Below are positions 34,991 through 47,752 of a stretch of 64,000 bases of DNA, one piece after another. A program made the position numbers and the translations under genes. This DNA comes from Nepenthes gracilis (taxonomy: Eukaryota; Streptophyta; Magnoliopsida; Caryophyllales; Nepenthaceae): positions 20,994,037 to 21,058,036 of the forward strand of contig BSYO01000004.1 in the NCBI GenBank assembly GCA_033239525.1. The letters run 5' to 3'. Numbering within the stretch: position 1 is the stretch's first letter; every line of letters starts with the position of its first letter. Under the pieces are notes generated by a model. That model had not been told where the DNA came from. It did not search any database and saw only the letters and a list, made by a program, of their open reading frames with translations.

Positions 34991-36600
34991 AGTGATTGTA
35001 AGTTTCGGCTGCCCAATAATTATAGTTGCACTTAGGACACATAAAAATTACCAAAATGTAACACAAATTTCAATCAAAAGTATTATAACAACTACTATTT
35101 TCTTTTTATTCTCATTGGACAAATTGAAGTGTAATTGTTCCATAAATTGTAATAACAAATCACAGTAAATGCAACTATAAGGAATAGAGCTTTTTATTTA
35201 ACAACTCAACAAATACAATATATACGGCTATCTGTGAATAATCTAGATGTAGTATAAATAGCAATTACACCACAAAAACATATACCAATACAACACATAA
35301 AAAGCAAATACAGTTACAGGCATATGGATCCAAATAGATAGACACCAACAATTGCAGAGCATATGTAACCACAGAAACACCAACACAAACACTACGTATG
35401 GATCCATATTATTTGTATTACTTCCAAATTCTAAATAATTTTCAAAGATATTTAAAATTAGAAATGAAAATACAAAACTCACTAAAATAAATTCTCAAAC
35501 TTATATATATTTTAATAATATTATTACATAATAAATTAACAAAAATCCAAAGTTGTGTCTTTACCTTAAAGTCCATGCTAGCGAAATACTTCTATTGGTT
35601 TTGTCCAATAACATGCTCACAAAGGTGCTAATTGTGTAGAGTTCTTTGGAATTATTTGGTGTTATACTTTGTAGGTTGTATTACTCTCATGTGAATATCA
35701 CGCTCATAGATTCATGCATTGTGGGAAGCTTTCCTCCTTTCACACTTTGCCTAGTTGTAGAGAAGTGAAATTCTAGCAAAACGATTTCCAATCGAAATTA
35801 AATTTCGAGCAGTATCATTACTGCTTGAAATTTTAGGGGAAGAATTCTAGGTGAAATTCTTCCCCTACCCCCTACTGCTATTACTGCCATCATCTCTAGC
35901 AGTGTCGCAACCACCGTTACCTCACTGCCAACACCACCACCCAAGTGTCATTACAAGCCCAATACTCATCCCATAGAATGAGTCATGAGAAATTAAATCA
36001 AACCAAACAATTAATGCAGAGCCATTCCTGATGCAGGGTTGGTGAAATTCTGGCACTGGACACACATCATAAATCTGAAAACGAATATGCTGAAGGATCC
36101 AATATATGTAAAGAGAGGCACAAGAAAACAAAACCATAAATCTGGAAATGAAATCGAGTTAGAAACAATGGGTATCAGACTAAAACATCAACTTAAACAG
36201 AGGAAATTTAAACAAACTAAGGTTTCGCACAACCCAACAAATCGAAACCCACAAATCAAAATGGGGTTTCACAGATCTAAAATCTAATAAATTTATTGAG
36301 AAATTTCTCATAAATATGTAGGTAGACGGCGAAAATTGAACTAGGGTTAGTCCATAGAATAGCTTCTTTCTCGGAAGAAATTTCTTACCTTTTGGTGGAA
36401 GTAGTAGGAGAGAATGCAGCGATGGAGAACGGTGGAAGGAGCGAGGGAGAACAGCGATAAAGAATAGTTGAAGCAGCGAGGGAGAATGAGAGAGAATAGA
36501 AGAGAACACAGAGAGCGTCTTGAAAATGAAAATGAAACAGCAGCAAATAGAAGAAAATAACGAGAGCGATTTCGAAATATTACAAAAATTGTGCGGGAAT
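34991..36600 (-). other. Upstream region of Harbinger transposase
   Basis: No further coding region recognised. It contains AT-rich DNA, a mixed stretch (about 35560-36250) and the leader side of the transposon. Frames here are short and unlike known proteins. Confidence 0.5.
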
Positions 36601-36783
36601 TGTAATTCCCAGGTCATTGGGAATAAATAATATCAATATCCCTACGGTAATACTTTTTCCTTTGAATCCGGGAATAAATATTCTTCGAAAATATTTATTC
36701 CCGACTTATTTCTCAACTAAACACGGGAATTATAATTCCCATGGAATTATCGCGGAATAGAACTATTCCGGGCTACCAAACGC
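36600..36783 (-). repeat. Right terminal and subterminal region of Harbinger element
   Basis: Ends with CTATTCCGGGCTACCAAACGC, followed by TAA. Inside are repeated GGGAATAAATA / TATTTATTCCC and the palindrome GGGAATTATAATTCCC (36725-36740). Several copies in both orientations suggest subterminal transposase-binding motifs. Confidence 0.7.
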
Positions 36784-36860
36784 TAAATTAAACTTTTTCG
36801 CTGTCATTTTTCTTAGGTGTTTACCCTTCTCATTTTTATCGCGCTCCTTCTTTGGTCTCC

Positions 36861-37742
36861 ATGGCTCCTGGTGTTAAGGAAATTACTTCCTCCCTGACTC
36901 TAGAAAATCTTGATGCCATCCATATGAAATATGATATTCCGGATACGATGACGATGGTGGTTCTTGAGCCTATTGATAGGACGTGTAATCTTCCTGATGG
37001 GTTTATCACTGTATACGAAATCCATCTCAAGGGTGGGCTTTGTTTCCCTGTCCCACTGGAACTATATCACATCATGATAGAGTTGGACGTCTCACTTGTG
37101 AGATTGCAGCCTAGCGCCATCAGATATCTCATTTCTTTGTGTTTTTACATGTTGTCACGGTAAAGTGCTTGAGGTGTCAATGGTGAAAGTTATGTTTTAC
37201 TTTACCCATAATTTGGATTAGAACACCATGACTCCATGTCTTGAGTTCACTATCATGAGTGGAGGAAACCCGATTCCACTAATAGGTGGAAAGATAAATT
37301 TTTCTTTTCGGACGACAGAGAGAATTGGGCTCTCTCCCTTATCTGGGGAAATGTGGCGAGCAAGCACTATTCGGACACCTCCAGGGAAGAGAGGGAAGCT
37401 GACAGGGAGGTCAAAGATTTGATGATGGCCAACCTTGACAATTTTAATGAGAATAAACATAATATTTGGTTGAGGCTCGAAAACTTGGCAAAAGCCAAGT
37501 GGGCCACTCTGGCCGAAGGCTCTGTCGCTGATGCCGGCTTGGAGAAAAAGAAGAATAAACTGAGGAAAATGGAGAGGTCTCTGAAGATTGAGGAGCTGTC
37601 TGAGCGGCCACAAAAGAGTCACCGGATTGAGATTTCGAAACGTCCAGTGACCATTGTTGAGTACTCCTCGTCTGATGATGACGATGTTGTAATTGCGCCT
37701 CTTGTTAAGGGGTCAAGGACTTTGGCTGTGCAGCCGGTCTGA
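36861..37742 (+). pseudogene. Antisense ORF homologue in the Tat-related element
   Basis: Runs opposite to the element's transcription, as in the first Tat element. The start ATG (36861, context CCATGGCTCC) is conserved. The first part (36861-37163) has SLTLENLDAIHMKYDIPD, then TVYEIHLKGGLCFPVPLEL and AIRYLISLCFYML. After a stop and shifts, MVKVMFYFTHNLD (about 37179), WKDKFFFSDDRENWALS (about 37288) and WGNVASKHYSDTSREE appear. A long open part (37353-37742) has EELSERPQKSHRIEISKRP and SSSDDDDVVIAPLVK. All blocks align in order with pieces of 8196-7370 on the minus strand of element 1. Function unknown. A continuation toward 38150 cannot be assigned. Confidence 0.75.
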
Positions 37743-38393
37743 GAGGCTGAAGGTCCTGCCTCCAAAGACCTATTTCCAGATCTTTTTAAGCCTTTTCTTC
37801 GTCTGGGGTTGGGTCATGGCCTCCTTCTCATTGAGATAGTCCCTCAGTTCACAAGAGGTCTGCGTAGCATTTTGCTCCGCACGACTCCTTTCTTTTGGGG
37901 GAATTCCTCTACAGAAGAATCCCTCCTGAAGGGTGTCCTCCCGATTGTAGTGAAAAAGATGAGGATTTGGCCTTTCTAGGTCGCCTTCTTGAACCCATGG
38001 ACTCAAGTGACCTTCAAATCATTCTGGGACTTCGTTGCTCAAGGAAACCCGTGTCCCTGGGTCATCGCGTTGGCTAGCTTGTTTCTTGGGATGCTTTCTC
38101 CCTTTCCCCTTTTTCTCGGATGCTACAGTCTGGAAGGCTTTGGGTGATGCTTCCTTTTACTGCTCGTTCAATTTTGTGTAGAGAATTTTGACTACTCTTG
38201 AGAGATTGTCCATTTTCTCTGCCAATGCCCATACACAAAGGCTTAGACGGTCATCCATCGTGCTGCCTGTTGGAAGGCAGTTGTCACAGGATGCCATATC
38301 TTGGACTGATGCGCTGGCTTGGATCCGTTTGTTTACCATTTTTGTGTAAGGGGTTGAGTGTTGAAAGGAAACACTGGACTTTTTGTCATGAGT
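37743..38393. other. Internal remainder of Tat-related element
   Basis: Between the antisense ORF and the PBS, where gag and pol would be expected. No gag, RT, RNase H or integrase motif is readable on either strand. Short frames are present but unassigned. Confidence 0.6.
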
Positions 38394-38412
38394 TTTCCAT
38401 AGACGATACCAA
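38394..38412 (-). other. Primer-binding site of Tat-related element
   Basis: Reads TTGGTATCGTCTATGGAAA on the minus strand, directly after the LTR end GCAGCA. Same type as TTGGCGCCGTCTGTGGGAA of the first Tat element, with transitions. Confidence 0.82.
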
Positions 38413-39672
38413 TGCTGCGTCCGGAGATTCTAGCCACGCATAGGTGAAGATTCAAATGCCTCTCGGATCCTCTGGATGCAATCGGGCGAAACCCGTGCAA
38501 CACACAAGTAATCTAATTTTTTTTGACTTAGTGGGTGTGATCTAGGAGGAGAGAGAGAGAGAGAGAGAGAATAACACGCGAGAACTTACGTGGAAAATTC
38601 TCTCTTGAATGAGAGGAAAAAATTATGTGACTCTAGGTCGGAAATGATTCCACTATCCTTCAATGGATTACAAATATTCGATTTTACAAATGGGAAGCAG
38701 CTCAGAGTTGTAAGTGAGGGAATCTAGTCCCTTTCTTTGCTCTTGTTCTCTCTTAAGTGCTGCTTGTAGTATATGTGCGAATACCAATAGTTTGATTTGT
38801 AAGTGAGGAATCCTCTTTTTAGGCGTTTAGATGAGGTATTTATAGTGGAGAATCTGCTCTTGAAATGAGCTCACGCGGTGCTAGCGTGTACAGGGAAGCC
38901 AACCACTAACTCTGCAAGTCTAGCGTGCTGTGTCAGACACGTTGTGTGTAACACCATTTTTATAGTGATTAGGCATACTTTACAAGTCATCATTTCCTGT
39001 GAAGATCGCGTGTTGCAGAGATTGCGTACTTCTTAATAACAGTGAGACGTCTAAGTTGGTGCTCTCGGTCATCCTGGGTTTCTTTCCTTGGCCTGACATT
39101 ACTGGAGTGTCAAAATAGTCTTCGTCCTTGAAAAGGCCTCTTGGCTTTCGTCAAGTCCACGAACTTATAAAGTTAGATATTCTCCAACTTTAGTTGGGAG
39201 TTTGACCTGTAAGAAGTCATTGGGTTCTCAGAGCTATGTCCTTAACTTCATGTCTTTGGGGTTTTATTGGAAGTATTGGTCTTTTAAGGTTTCCTCGAGC
39301 CTCCTGGGTTAAGTTAGTCTTTCGAACTATTTTAACCATTTGGGCTTCTTGGGACACTGGCCCTTATCCTCAAGGTCTTATTGGAGACATTAGTCTCTTA
39401 AGGTGTCATCGAGTTTCCTAAATTAAATTAGTTTCTCAAACTATTTTAGCTATTTGGGTTTTTTGGAATGCTAGCCCGTGTCCTCGAGCTTCCAAAGCCA
39501 ACTTACTCTCTTGGGCCAAGTTAGGCTCTTGGATCTCTTGGGACGTGGATGACTGTCCTCGAGCCTCTTGGGTTAATTTAAACTCTTTGTCAAATTAATC
39601 TCGTGGGCCTCTTAGACCGTAAGCTCAACTTTTGGACTGTTCTTTCTGGCCCTTGGGTATTGGAACCTATTA
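38413..39672 (-). repeat. 5' LTR of Tat-related element (right copy, 1260 bp)
   Basis: Aligns with 28353-29616. Contains a (GA)n run (about 38550-38571). Its left edge keeps TG while its right edge has TA in place of CA. Flanked on the right by the target duplication ATATC. Confidence 0.92.
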
Positions 39673-39677
39673 ATATC
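39673..39677. repeat. Target-site duplication ATATC, right
   Basis: Identical to 28348-28352 and directly adjacent to the right LTR end. Confidence 0.88.
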
Positions 39678-39984
39678 TTTTATTTTTTGAAACTTTCCTC
39701 AACCACATTAACCTTCTTTACAAGAAAATACTGAATTTTTCGGATTTAGTTACTACGTCTTATCCCCATTTAGTTGTGTCTTATACCTTCACCCTTTTAT
39801 TATTCATGCACTTCATATATGACACTCGGAATAATTCACACTTCAGTTGCCTATGGCCTGGGCTAATAGGCTAGACCTTATTAGTGGATGTCTCACAATC
39901 CAATTTTTTTACCGTATTTTTTAACTACCTTTTCTGGTTTATGTATCTTAACATTATTGAGAATTTGACATCCGAATACACTTG

Positions 39985-40640
39985 ATTTGATGTAGCAAAA
40001 CAAATCTGAACCTCCTTGTCAACCATCAACAACCAAGTTTGTGAACACAAGAAACAAATAATATATAATAATTTTTAACGTAAAAAATTTATTTTCAATG
40101 AAAAAAAAAATTATGAGATCAATTTTAAATAAATTTACTATAAATAATACCGGTTTCAAGAACCCATTTTGAAACCCCTTTATTCTAAACTCAAGTAAAT
40201 AATGGTTGAATACAACCCCATCATAACATACCCGATAATCTACAAGAGAAATATAATGTGAAAAGGAACAATCAAACAAAAATACGTTTCTAGAATCATC
40301 TCTAAAATGACGTATTAGACTTTGACGAAAAACGAAATTGAAATTGGATCTCAATTGGATATCGAACTGCTTCTATTTCTCTCTTCTTCTCTCCTCTCTA
40401 TATGTCTGGCGCTCTTTATAGAGAAAGATTTCAAAAATATAACCCTAAAACGCATGGGTTGCGTTTTATACTGCATATTGGCACTCGAGCGCCCGGCGAC
40501 ACGAATCGAGCGCAACGGTCTTGGATTCCGGATCGAGCGCCCGCCGAGCCCCAGCAAGGGCGGAGTAAACACATCAAGTCTGGAATCTGCGCTTTTGTAC
40601 TGCTTGAGCGTGAGGTGGGCGTTAATGATTCTCCATTAAT
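39985..40640 (-). mobile_element. Possible copia-type LTR relic
   Basis: The arrangement of a run like AACGTAAAAAATTTATTTTCAATGA, a TATA-like CTTTATAGAGAAAG (40414) and GC-rich GCACTCGAGCGCCCGG blocks resembles decayed LTRs of plant copia elements read on the minus strand. No paired LTR, PBS or coding region is found, and the ends are not fixed. Open frames across it look incidental. Confidence 0.3.
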
Positions 40641-41994
40641 CTAGAATTGGCGCTCGAGTTGATTTTACCTCCTTGCCTTTCGTTGTGCATGCGAACACTT
40701 TGATTCTTGCACGAGCCATATATGAACTTTTGATAACTTTTTATTTGTTGAATTATTCAAAAAAAAAGTGATCAAAAATTTAACAAATATAACAATATAG
40801 AATCAATCTTATTCTTGTGTGATAAGATATCAAATGGAAGGTATATTGTCCTGAATAGGAGTATGAAAACGGAATTACGAGATTGTGCACAACAAATCTC
40901 AAGGTCCATTCACTTTTTCCTCAAGAATAGTTGCTTGTTAAATAAAAATATCATTATAATCATTAGCTCACCTGACGTGGTTTATATTAATAATTTATTA
41001 AAAGAATTAAAATATTATATTTTTATATAATTTATTTATATTTTATTAAAAAATTAATTAATTCATTAATCTGATTTTTAATAAAATAAATAATATTTTT
41101 ATAATTAACAAATTGATATTTTTTCTACCTTATAAAAAATAATAGAATAACCTGTAATTTGTTGAGAGTTTATAGAGTTTATATATGCGGTTTTTTATTA
41201 TATTTAAATGGTTAATAAGTTTTTAAAAGTTTTTAATCTCTAAATTTCTTGATAACCTTTCAGAAAAGTTATACATAAATCTTTTATTTGATATATTCTA
41301 TAATTCTTATAAAGGAAAAGAAAGAACGGTGAAAGAAGAGATATTGATTCTGAATTCTTTGAAAAAAATTTAGATATAGATTCATATAAATCTATGATAT
41401 TTATTTTTATATTATAAAATTATAAAATATTATAATGATTTTAGCTATCTACATTAATCGTTTTAATTTGGTAAAATTTTTTCTTACAATTTATTTGCTG
41501 TTTCTTTCCCTCCTTATGTGACAGATTACCCGCAATAAAACCAATTTAACGAGTCTAAAATCTTTGGCTTTTTTAATATGCAAAATGTTTAACGATATTC
41601 ATGTATGATAACGTTAATCTATTTATTTATTAAAATATAAATTTATTAATATAGATAGATGAGTAATATATTAGTGATGTGTTTTTAATATCTAAATTAT
41701 TGAACGAATTAATTAGTTATTTTATACATGTGTTTATTTAAAAATGGGTCCGGTCTTCGTTACTTATAATTTGAATCTTATATACCACAACTAAACAAAT
41801 AAGTGATAAGAAGAATATAAGACTCGCTTTTTGGTATATCATTCGACACTCAAATTCGACGGGTAGACAGTCAATAATCTTTTGACTTTAATATAAAAAA
41901 AATATAAAAAGAAATAAGTGTAAAAATACATGTGGATCAAAAAGCCACAGATTTTTTTATTTGTAAAAAGAGTTGTTCTCCTTAGAATGTGTTT

Positions 41995-42460
41995 GGTTTA
42001 GAGAGTGGTTTTTGAAGTAATTTACTTGTTTGAGAGAGTGTCTTACTTTATAATTTGCCTAGCTTAGACCTTTTTCTTTCAAGAGGAGGATATAAAGGGT
42101 CCCCTTCGGGAAAAAGAGAGGAGAGATATTTATCTTTGATCAAGAAGGGAGAATAAAAAATGATTCAATTAATGTATGGGTTTTATGCCTTTTCGGTTAT
42201 AATGTGCAAAAATGTGTATTTACTATAGTTAATTACTTGTTATTCGTATAATTTAGATTAATTAAATTAATATATAACCAATCTGAAACTACCAAAAGAT
42301 CAATAATATTTCTCCTTCAATTAGAAATAGTTTAGGTCAAGTCTGAAAAACATGTGAAAATATTTCTACTTTTGTTTTTGGTTTAGAGAGTGATTATTTG
42401 AAGTAATTTCATCTATTTGAGGCATTTCTTACTTTATAATTTATTAAGTTTGGACCTTTT
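41995..42460. repeat. Dispersed direct repeat pair, ~85 bp each
   Basis: TTTGGTTTAGAGAGTGGTTT (41993) recurs as TTTGGTTTAGAGAGTGATTA (about 42378), and CTTACTTTATAATTT occurs in both. The copies are about 380 bp apart, same orientation, imperfect. Origin unknown. Confidence 0.6.
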
Positions 42461-42739
42461 CCTTTTATTTTATAATACCCATCAATTAGATTATTTAAAA
42501 ATATTTTATATATACTATAAGTCAAAAAATATTAAATAATATCAAATATAATCTGTCAAACAAAATTTGTTCATTAAAAAAATTATATAATAGATTATTG
42601 GTATTAAGAATGATAACAATAATCGGATTTGGTATTGTATAATATACATGAAAACACAAATAAGGCTGGAGCTATCTCTGTTTTTCATATTTATTAAAAA
42701 AAAAATTCCTTCTGCGAATAATCTGTCATTTTAAAAAAT

Positions 42740-42949
42740 CATATAATATATTAAAATTATTATGTTAATTTATAATATTCATGTATCACTAAAATGTATA
42801 TAATTATTAGATATTTTAATAATAAATAATCAATTATATCATTTCATATAATATATTAAAATTATTATGTTAATTTATAATATTCATGTATCACTAAAAT
42901 GTATATAATTATTAGATATTTTAATAATACAATAATCAATTATATATTT
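42740..42949. repeat. Recent 105-bp tandem duplication
   Basis: The block starting CATATAATATATTAAAATTA at 42740 is repeated 105 bp later at 42845, nearly identical over about 90 bp. Such low divergence in AT-rich DNA points to recent slippage or unequal exchange. Confidence 0.85.
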
Positions 42950-45900
42950 CAAAAGTAACTATATAATTTTAATAATCAATGATATAAAATAAAGTACAAT
43001 TTCTAAATAGTTTCTCCTCCTCTCATATAAATTTTGCGGAAATTTCGTGAGTGATCGATTTAGGGGTTGCACTTTTCATGGAGATACCATTTTTATTTTA
43101 TTTTAATTACTTATTTTAAAATTGATAATTTTATATAATTATTTTAAAATAAATAATTTTAATTATTTTTTATTTTATTATTGTTAATGGGTTTCCTAAA
43201 AAGGTGGGTTTAATATACCTTTTCATTTACAAATTACATTGATTGTCTTGTCTTCAATATGGGTAGATAATAAATAATAACAAATATATAAATTATAATT
43301 TATAAATAATTAAAAATTTTAAATAATTTCTAAATAAGGTTTGATATGTCATACTCAAAGACTAAAACAACATAATAACCATAGATAATAGTATCATAAA
43401 ATCTGGTTGAACTAAACTCTATTTATCTTCTAATAATATAAATAAAACCTATTCAATCTAAAATCATTTGTAAAAAAAAAAAAAGCTAACAAACATACAA
43501 ACTATCATAATATAAATTATGATAAAATTCATTTATTATTGAATTTTTTAAATTATACAATTATGATAGATTAAAATATAAAATAATTTTAAACACTATT
43601 AAAATAATATATTTTTTGATATTATTTTTAAAATAAGAATGAGTTTATTGTTCAATAAATTATATACATTTTTTTAGATGGACATATACCGATTAAAATA
43701 TATTATAATTATGACATAATTAAAATTTTAAAAAACCAATTCTAACAATTATATGGGATAAAATATGTACATGTATACCTCAAAATCATTACAAATACAT
43801 CAAACATGTCAAAATCTATAAACACTCATGATTAAAAATGTTGAAACTGTACTAATATAAAAATCATACTAATATATAAAATGACCAATAATTACTAATA
43901 AACTTAGTAGTAAGAGCGAATATTAAAGTTTGGACTATAATATTTTCAACATAGCTAAGGTCAACATACATTATTATTTACGATTTGTGAGTGATTGACT
44001 ACATATAATTCTTATAACTAAAATTGAATGATGCTTTTTTGACTAGCAGATGATAAATTTAACTTTTGATTTATTTATGATAAATTAGAATATATCCAAA
44101 TATATTATATCAATTCTATAATGGTCTATATTTGTCAAATTGAAAACTCTACATATACAAGAATATTTTTTAATATTTTTTATAAAAAAAAATACTTATT
44201 TTATCAAAATTTATGTAGAGCTTGTCTTTTTATTTTTTTGCAAATATGTGATATGTAATATAAATTATAAACATGTAGAAATGTATATGTGCAATTTAAA
44301 GACATGCATAAACTATATTGTAAAAATTATAAAAAAAAATTAATATAATTTAAATAATTCTTTAATATTTTTTATAAATAGAAAATATGCAGATATATTA
44401 AAATTAAGATTTTAGAATTTTAATATAGTTTGTATAATTTCTCTCAATTATAAATATGTATGAATAATTATGTGATAATATATAGAAATATATATTTAAG
44501 AGTTGAAGATATGTAAGAATATTATTATAAAAATTTAATATTTAAACATGATTTGTATTAAGATATATATTTGATAAAAAGTTTATGAAATTAGAGTGAA
44601 ACCACATGTGTGTAATGTATAATTACTTTATGTATGAAATAAAATTATATATATGAGTATTTGAAATAAAAAAATTTTAAAGAGATTAAAAATAGATAAT
44701 AACAAAATAAGAAAGAATTTTGTTATGGTTACAAATCCGAATTGAATTGGAGCTGACTTGTTCTCAGTTCTTCTAATTCAAAACCTGCATAATACAAAAA
44801 AAAAAAAGAAAATCAAATGGTCAAAATGGGAGAATTCTCCAACAGCCTTTTCAATGTTTAAGTTAGTAATGTCTTTCTTAGAATAGAAACAAAAAGGAAG
44901 TTTTTTTAGTTTAACTAGGTTGTAGATATTTTTAAGTGAAAATATTTGAAATCAATCTTGATTTCATTTGGAAAGAAAGCCTCGCTTTTTTCTCATGTTG
45001 TAAATTAAGCTTCAATAAGATCGGTTCTTTTGAATTGTGAATATTCCAATTTTTCTTTGTCAAAAAACCTACATTAGGTTGAAGGATAGCCACTTATAAT
45101 ATTAAGGGGCTATTTTTTTGATTTCATAACCACCTTAAATAAGAATGGTTGGTTTGCTTAATTTCAAATGGTTATTGTTATTTTCATTCAAAGTAAAACA
45201 TGAAAAGTTATTCAAAATGCTTCTTGCTAGCCTATTGAGATGCAACTTCTAAACCTCATTAATCCATAATGGGTTTCAATTAATGAGCTCTTGTTATAAA
45301 CTGTCCAAGCAATAGTACCCATTAAGTTTTAATACAAATATTTTCACTTAAGTTTACAAAAAATTCTCTTGATTTCATATTATCTTTTTTCTTCTTGTTT
45401 CTCGCTCTTCTTTTCTTTCTTTTTTATTTTTTCTCTCTTTTTCTAAAAAATTAGTAAAAATGAGTAAAAATCGATCATGATACTTATTTATAAAAACAAA
45501 AAAATGGTGCATAAGTGCCTCTCAAGTGCAGATCAAGTGTTAAGACGTAATTTTAATCACACACAAGAGCCTTTAGACTCATATTAAGTGCTAACATCTT
45601 GCAGTAAATTTGTATGAACATCTCAGAGATGCGCATCAGGCACATGACTACTACATTAAACACTCACAAGCATGGAGTTAAGTATATATGAGGTGCTGAG
45701 TTTAATTTTAAGTAATTTAATTATTTTAAATTAATATAAAATTATATTTATAATTTTATAAATCATAAGTAAAAATTGAATAATACCGTAATACTTTACT
45801 AGATCATTGTGATTATTATTAAAGTACAAATATATATATGTTTAGACACGCGACCTATAGTTTTGGAGCTGTGCTGCGAGATATCCAAGTGAAAATACTC

Positions 45901-47752
45901 TTTCATTACAAATTCTATTTACTAAGGTTGTGGTTGAAAGTCATAGTCGTATTTATTAAAATTGAAAATCAGTGTATATGATTGAGTATTTTAGACATTT
46001 TGATTGGGTTCAACTATTTTTTTTTTTTGGGAAAAATACTCATATATTTTATATGTACTCTAATTTTATAAAAAAATACGTAGAGTAAATGAAAGGTAGT
46101 TCTTTTTATTAATTTTTTCCTTTTTTGTTGATTGATTGCTGTAGCAATAATCATGTCATGTTTTCGCATAAAGTTGAGTAAATAGATTCTTAAACGTTGA
46201 AGTTTTTAAACAATGCAGAATTTCTGTTCTCATCACTGTATTTAGTATGAGGACTTGAAGCTAGTGTGGTGTTAATTACAAGGTCATCTCCAAGAAATCT
46301 TGAGAGATTTATTTTGATGTAAAGTCTAATATATATTTATTATTATATGAATTTATTAGTATAAATGAATCAATATAAATAGCACATTATTCTATAATAT
46401 GTGTATTGTAAGGTGTGAATTTTAATTTATAATTAATTAAATAAACGATTGGATAAAAATCAATATTCTAACCAACTCACATCGAGTTGAGGTATGTTAG
46501 GTCGGTCCTTAACATGCACATATGCATGGTTGCACCAAAAGGATGCTTTTAGAACACTCAAGTATACTTTTAGTAAATTATTTATATCTGATGGGCATAC
46601 AAAAAACATTCATGCGCTGCTTTGATAGACCATCAGCACTTGATAAGTACTTGAGAGACGTTCACACGTCGTATATTGGCATCTCATGCATGCCTAATAG
46701 ATGCATTTGCGTGATTGTGTATGGACTGTGCTTGATTTGCGTATGATGTGCTAACTTAATATAAAAACACATTTTTGGCGGAAGGATAGAAATAGGTCAA
46801 AGAAAAGAGAGAAAAGAAAATAAACAAACAAATGGATTTATCATAATTTATAGATAAATAAAAAGAAAGAATTAATTTAAAATTTAAATATGAATGTTAT
46901 GAAAATTACATGACATTATATCTGAATTTTGTTTATATCTCTTTTGACATATTTTAATATAAATCATATATTTGATTATTAAATTTTATATACTTGGTTG
47001 AATAATTAACTTAATTTTTTTTTATTTTTAAACATTTTAAATTACAAGACTTGCAGTATACTTACAGAATGGGAATATAGAATTAGAAATTAAAAATTTT
47101 AAATGTCATATTTATACTAAAATAGTAACTTTAAAATAATTGTTTTATTTCGATTAATAGTTTTGTATTATATAAAAGTTTACAATGTTTTATTAGCAAT
47201 ATAGTTGAAATTTGATTTGTCATAAGACACAATATTCTTTATTTATTATAATTTGGTATAAATACATCTCCTTATGTATAATTTGAAGTCATAGTATAAT
47301 CAATAGTCGGTGCCATTTTTAGGTGCAACGTTTTAAATCTTGTGATTCAGGCTGCTTGTCAACATTTCACTACAGCTTCCCGTCAATTGTCTAATTAAAG
47401 TTTACCTTTATCGGTAAAATAAATAATAAAATTTTTCAAAAATGAAGAAAAAAAAATCTGATCAATATTACTTAAGAAAATTATTAAGAAATTCGATGAT
47501 GGAAACGTGGCATGCATGACGTCCACCGAGCATCCTCTTAAAGCAAAATACGAGGGCGCAATCTCAATCATAATCATCATAAACCAGATGAGATCACACA
47601 TGCATTCATGGAGCTACCAGAATCAAACTCATGACTATAAATTTAAAATCTCTAATTCTACGTCTTCAAGCTTTCTTTCCTTGTAAACGACAATTCATTT
47701 TTCATAAATAAGGACCACATCATCCATATAGCTATCTTTCCTCGTACATACC

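Larger units (their letters stand above)
30700..36783 (-). mobile_element. Degenerate PIF/Harbinger DNA transposon
   Basis: A cut-and-paste transposon relic with both typical genes on the minus strand: a transposase (33856-34990) and a Myb/SANT-like accessory protein (31064-33256). The right end, read inward on the minus strand, is GCGTTTGGTAGCCCGGAATA, and TAA follows it at 36784, which fits the 3-bp TTA/TAA target preference. No matching left terminal repeat was found between 30240 and 31060, so the left boundary is approximate and possibly deleted. It is inserted in the Tat-related element next to the antisense ORF start. Both genes are broken, so it cannot move by itself. Confidence 0.83.
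28353..39672 (-). mobile_element. Tat-related LTR retrotransposon derivative without gag-pol, split by a Harbinger element
   Basis: Two direct LTRs (28353-29616 and 38413-39672), a PPT next to the left one and a PBS next to the right one show a complete element transcribed leftward, flanked by ATATC on both sides. The PPT, PBS and LTR ends resemble those of the Tat element at 1-9397. Excluding the Harbinger insertion (about 30.7-36.8 kb) the internal part is only some 2.3-2.7 kb. It holds the antisense ORF but no recognisable gag, RT or integrase. It therefore fits a non-autonomous deletion derivative needing proteins from a complete relative. Confidence 0.88.
40641..47750. other. Long AT-rich gene-poor intergenic region
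   Basis: About 7 kb with very high A+T and no coding region, RNA gene or transposase motif recognised on either strand. Short frames are chance openings. Local direct repeats occur (42740-42949 and 41995-42460). Its right part (about 47600-47750) begins to resemble the flank of Sec14-like copy A. Confidence 0.6.

Noticed and set aside
34762..34992. Plus-strand 76-codon frame
   Set aside because: Shadow of the N-terminal part of the Harbinger transposase on the minus strand.
40322..40644. Overlapping plus-strand frames with GC-rich segment
   Set aside because: No domain and two frames equally open; more likely part of an LTR relic.
45480..46760. Possible large inverted repeat (CTCTCAAGTG...ATCAAGTG near 45517, inverted near 46645)
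   Set aside because: Similarity is limited to short patches with no defined ends; not strong enough to call an element.
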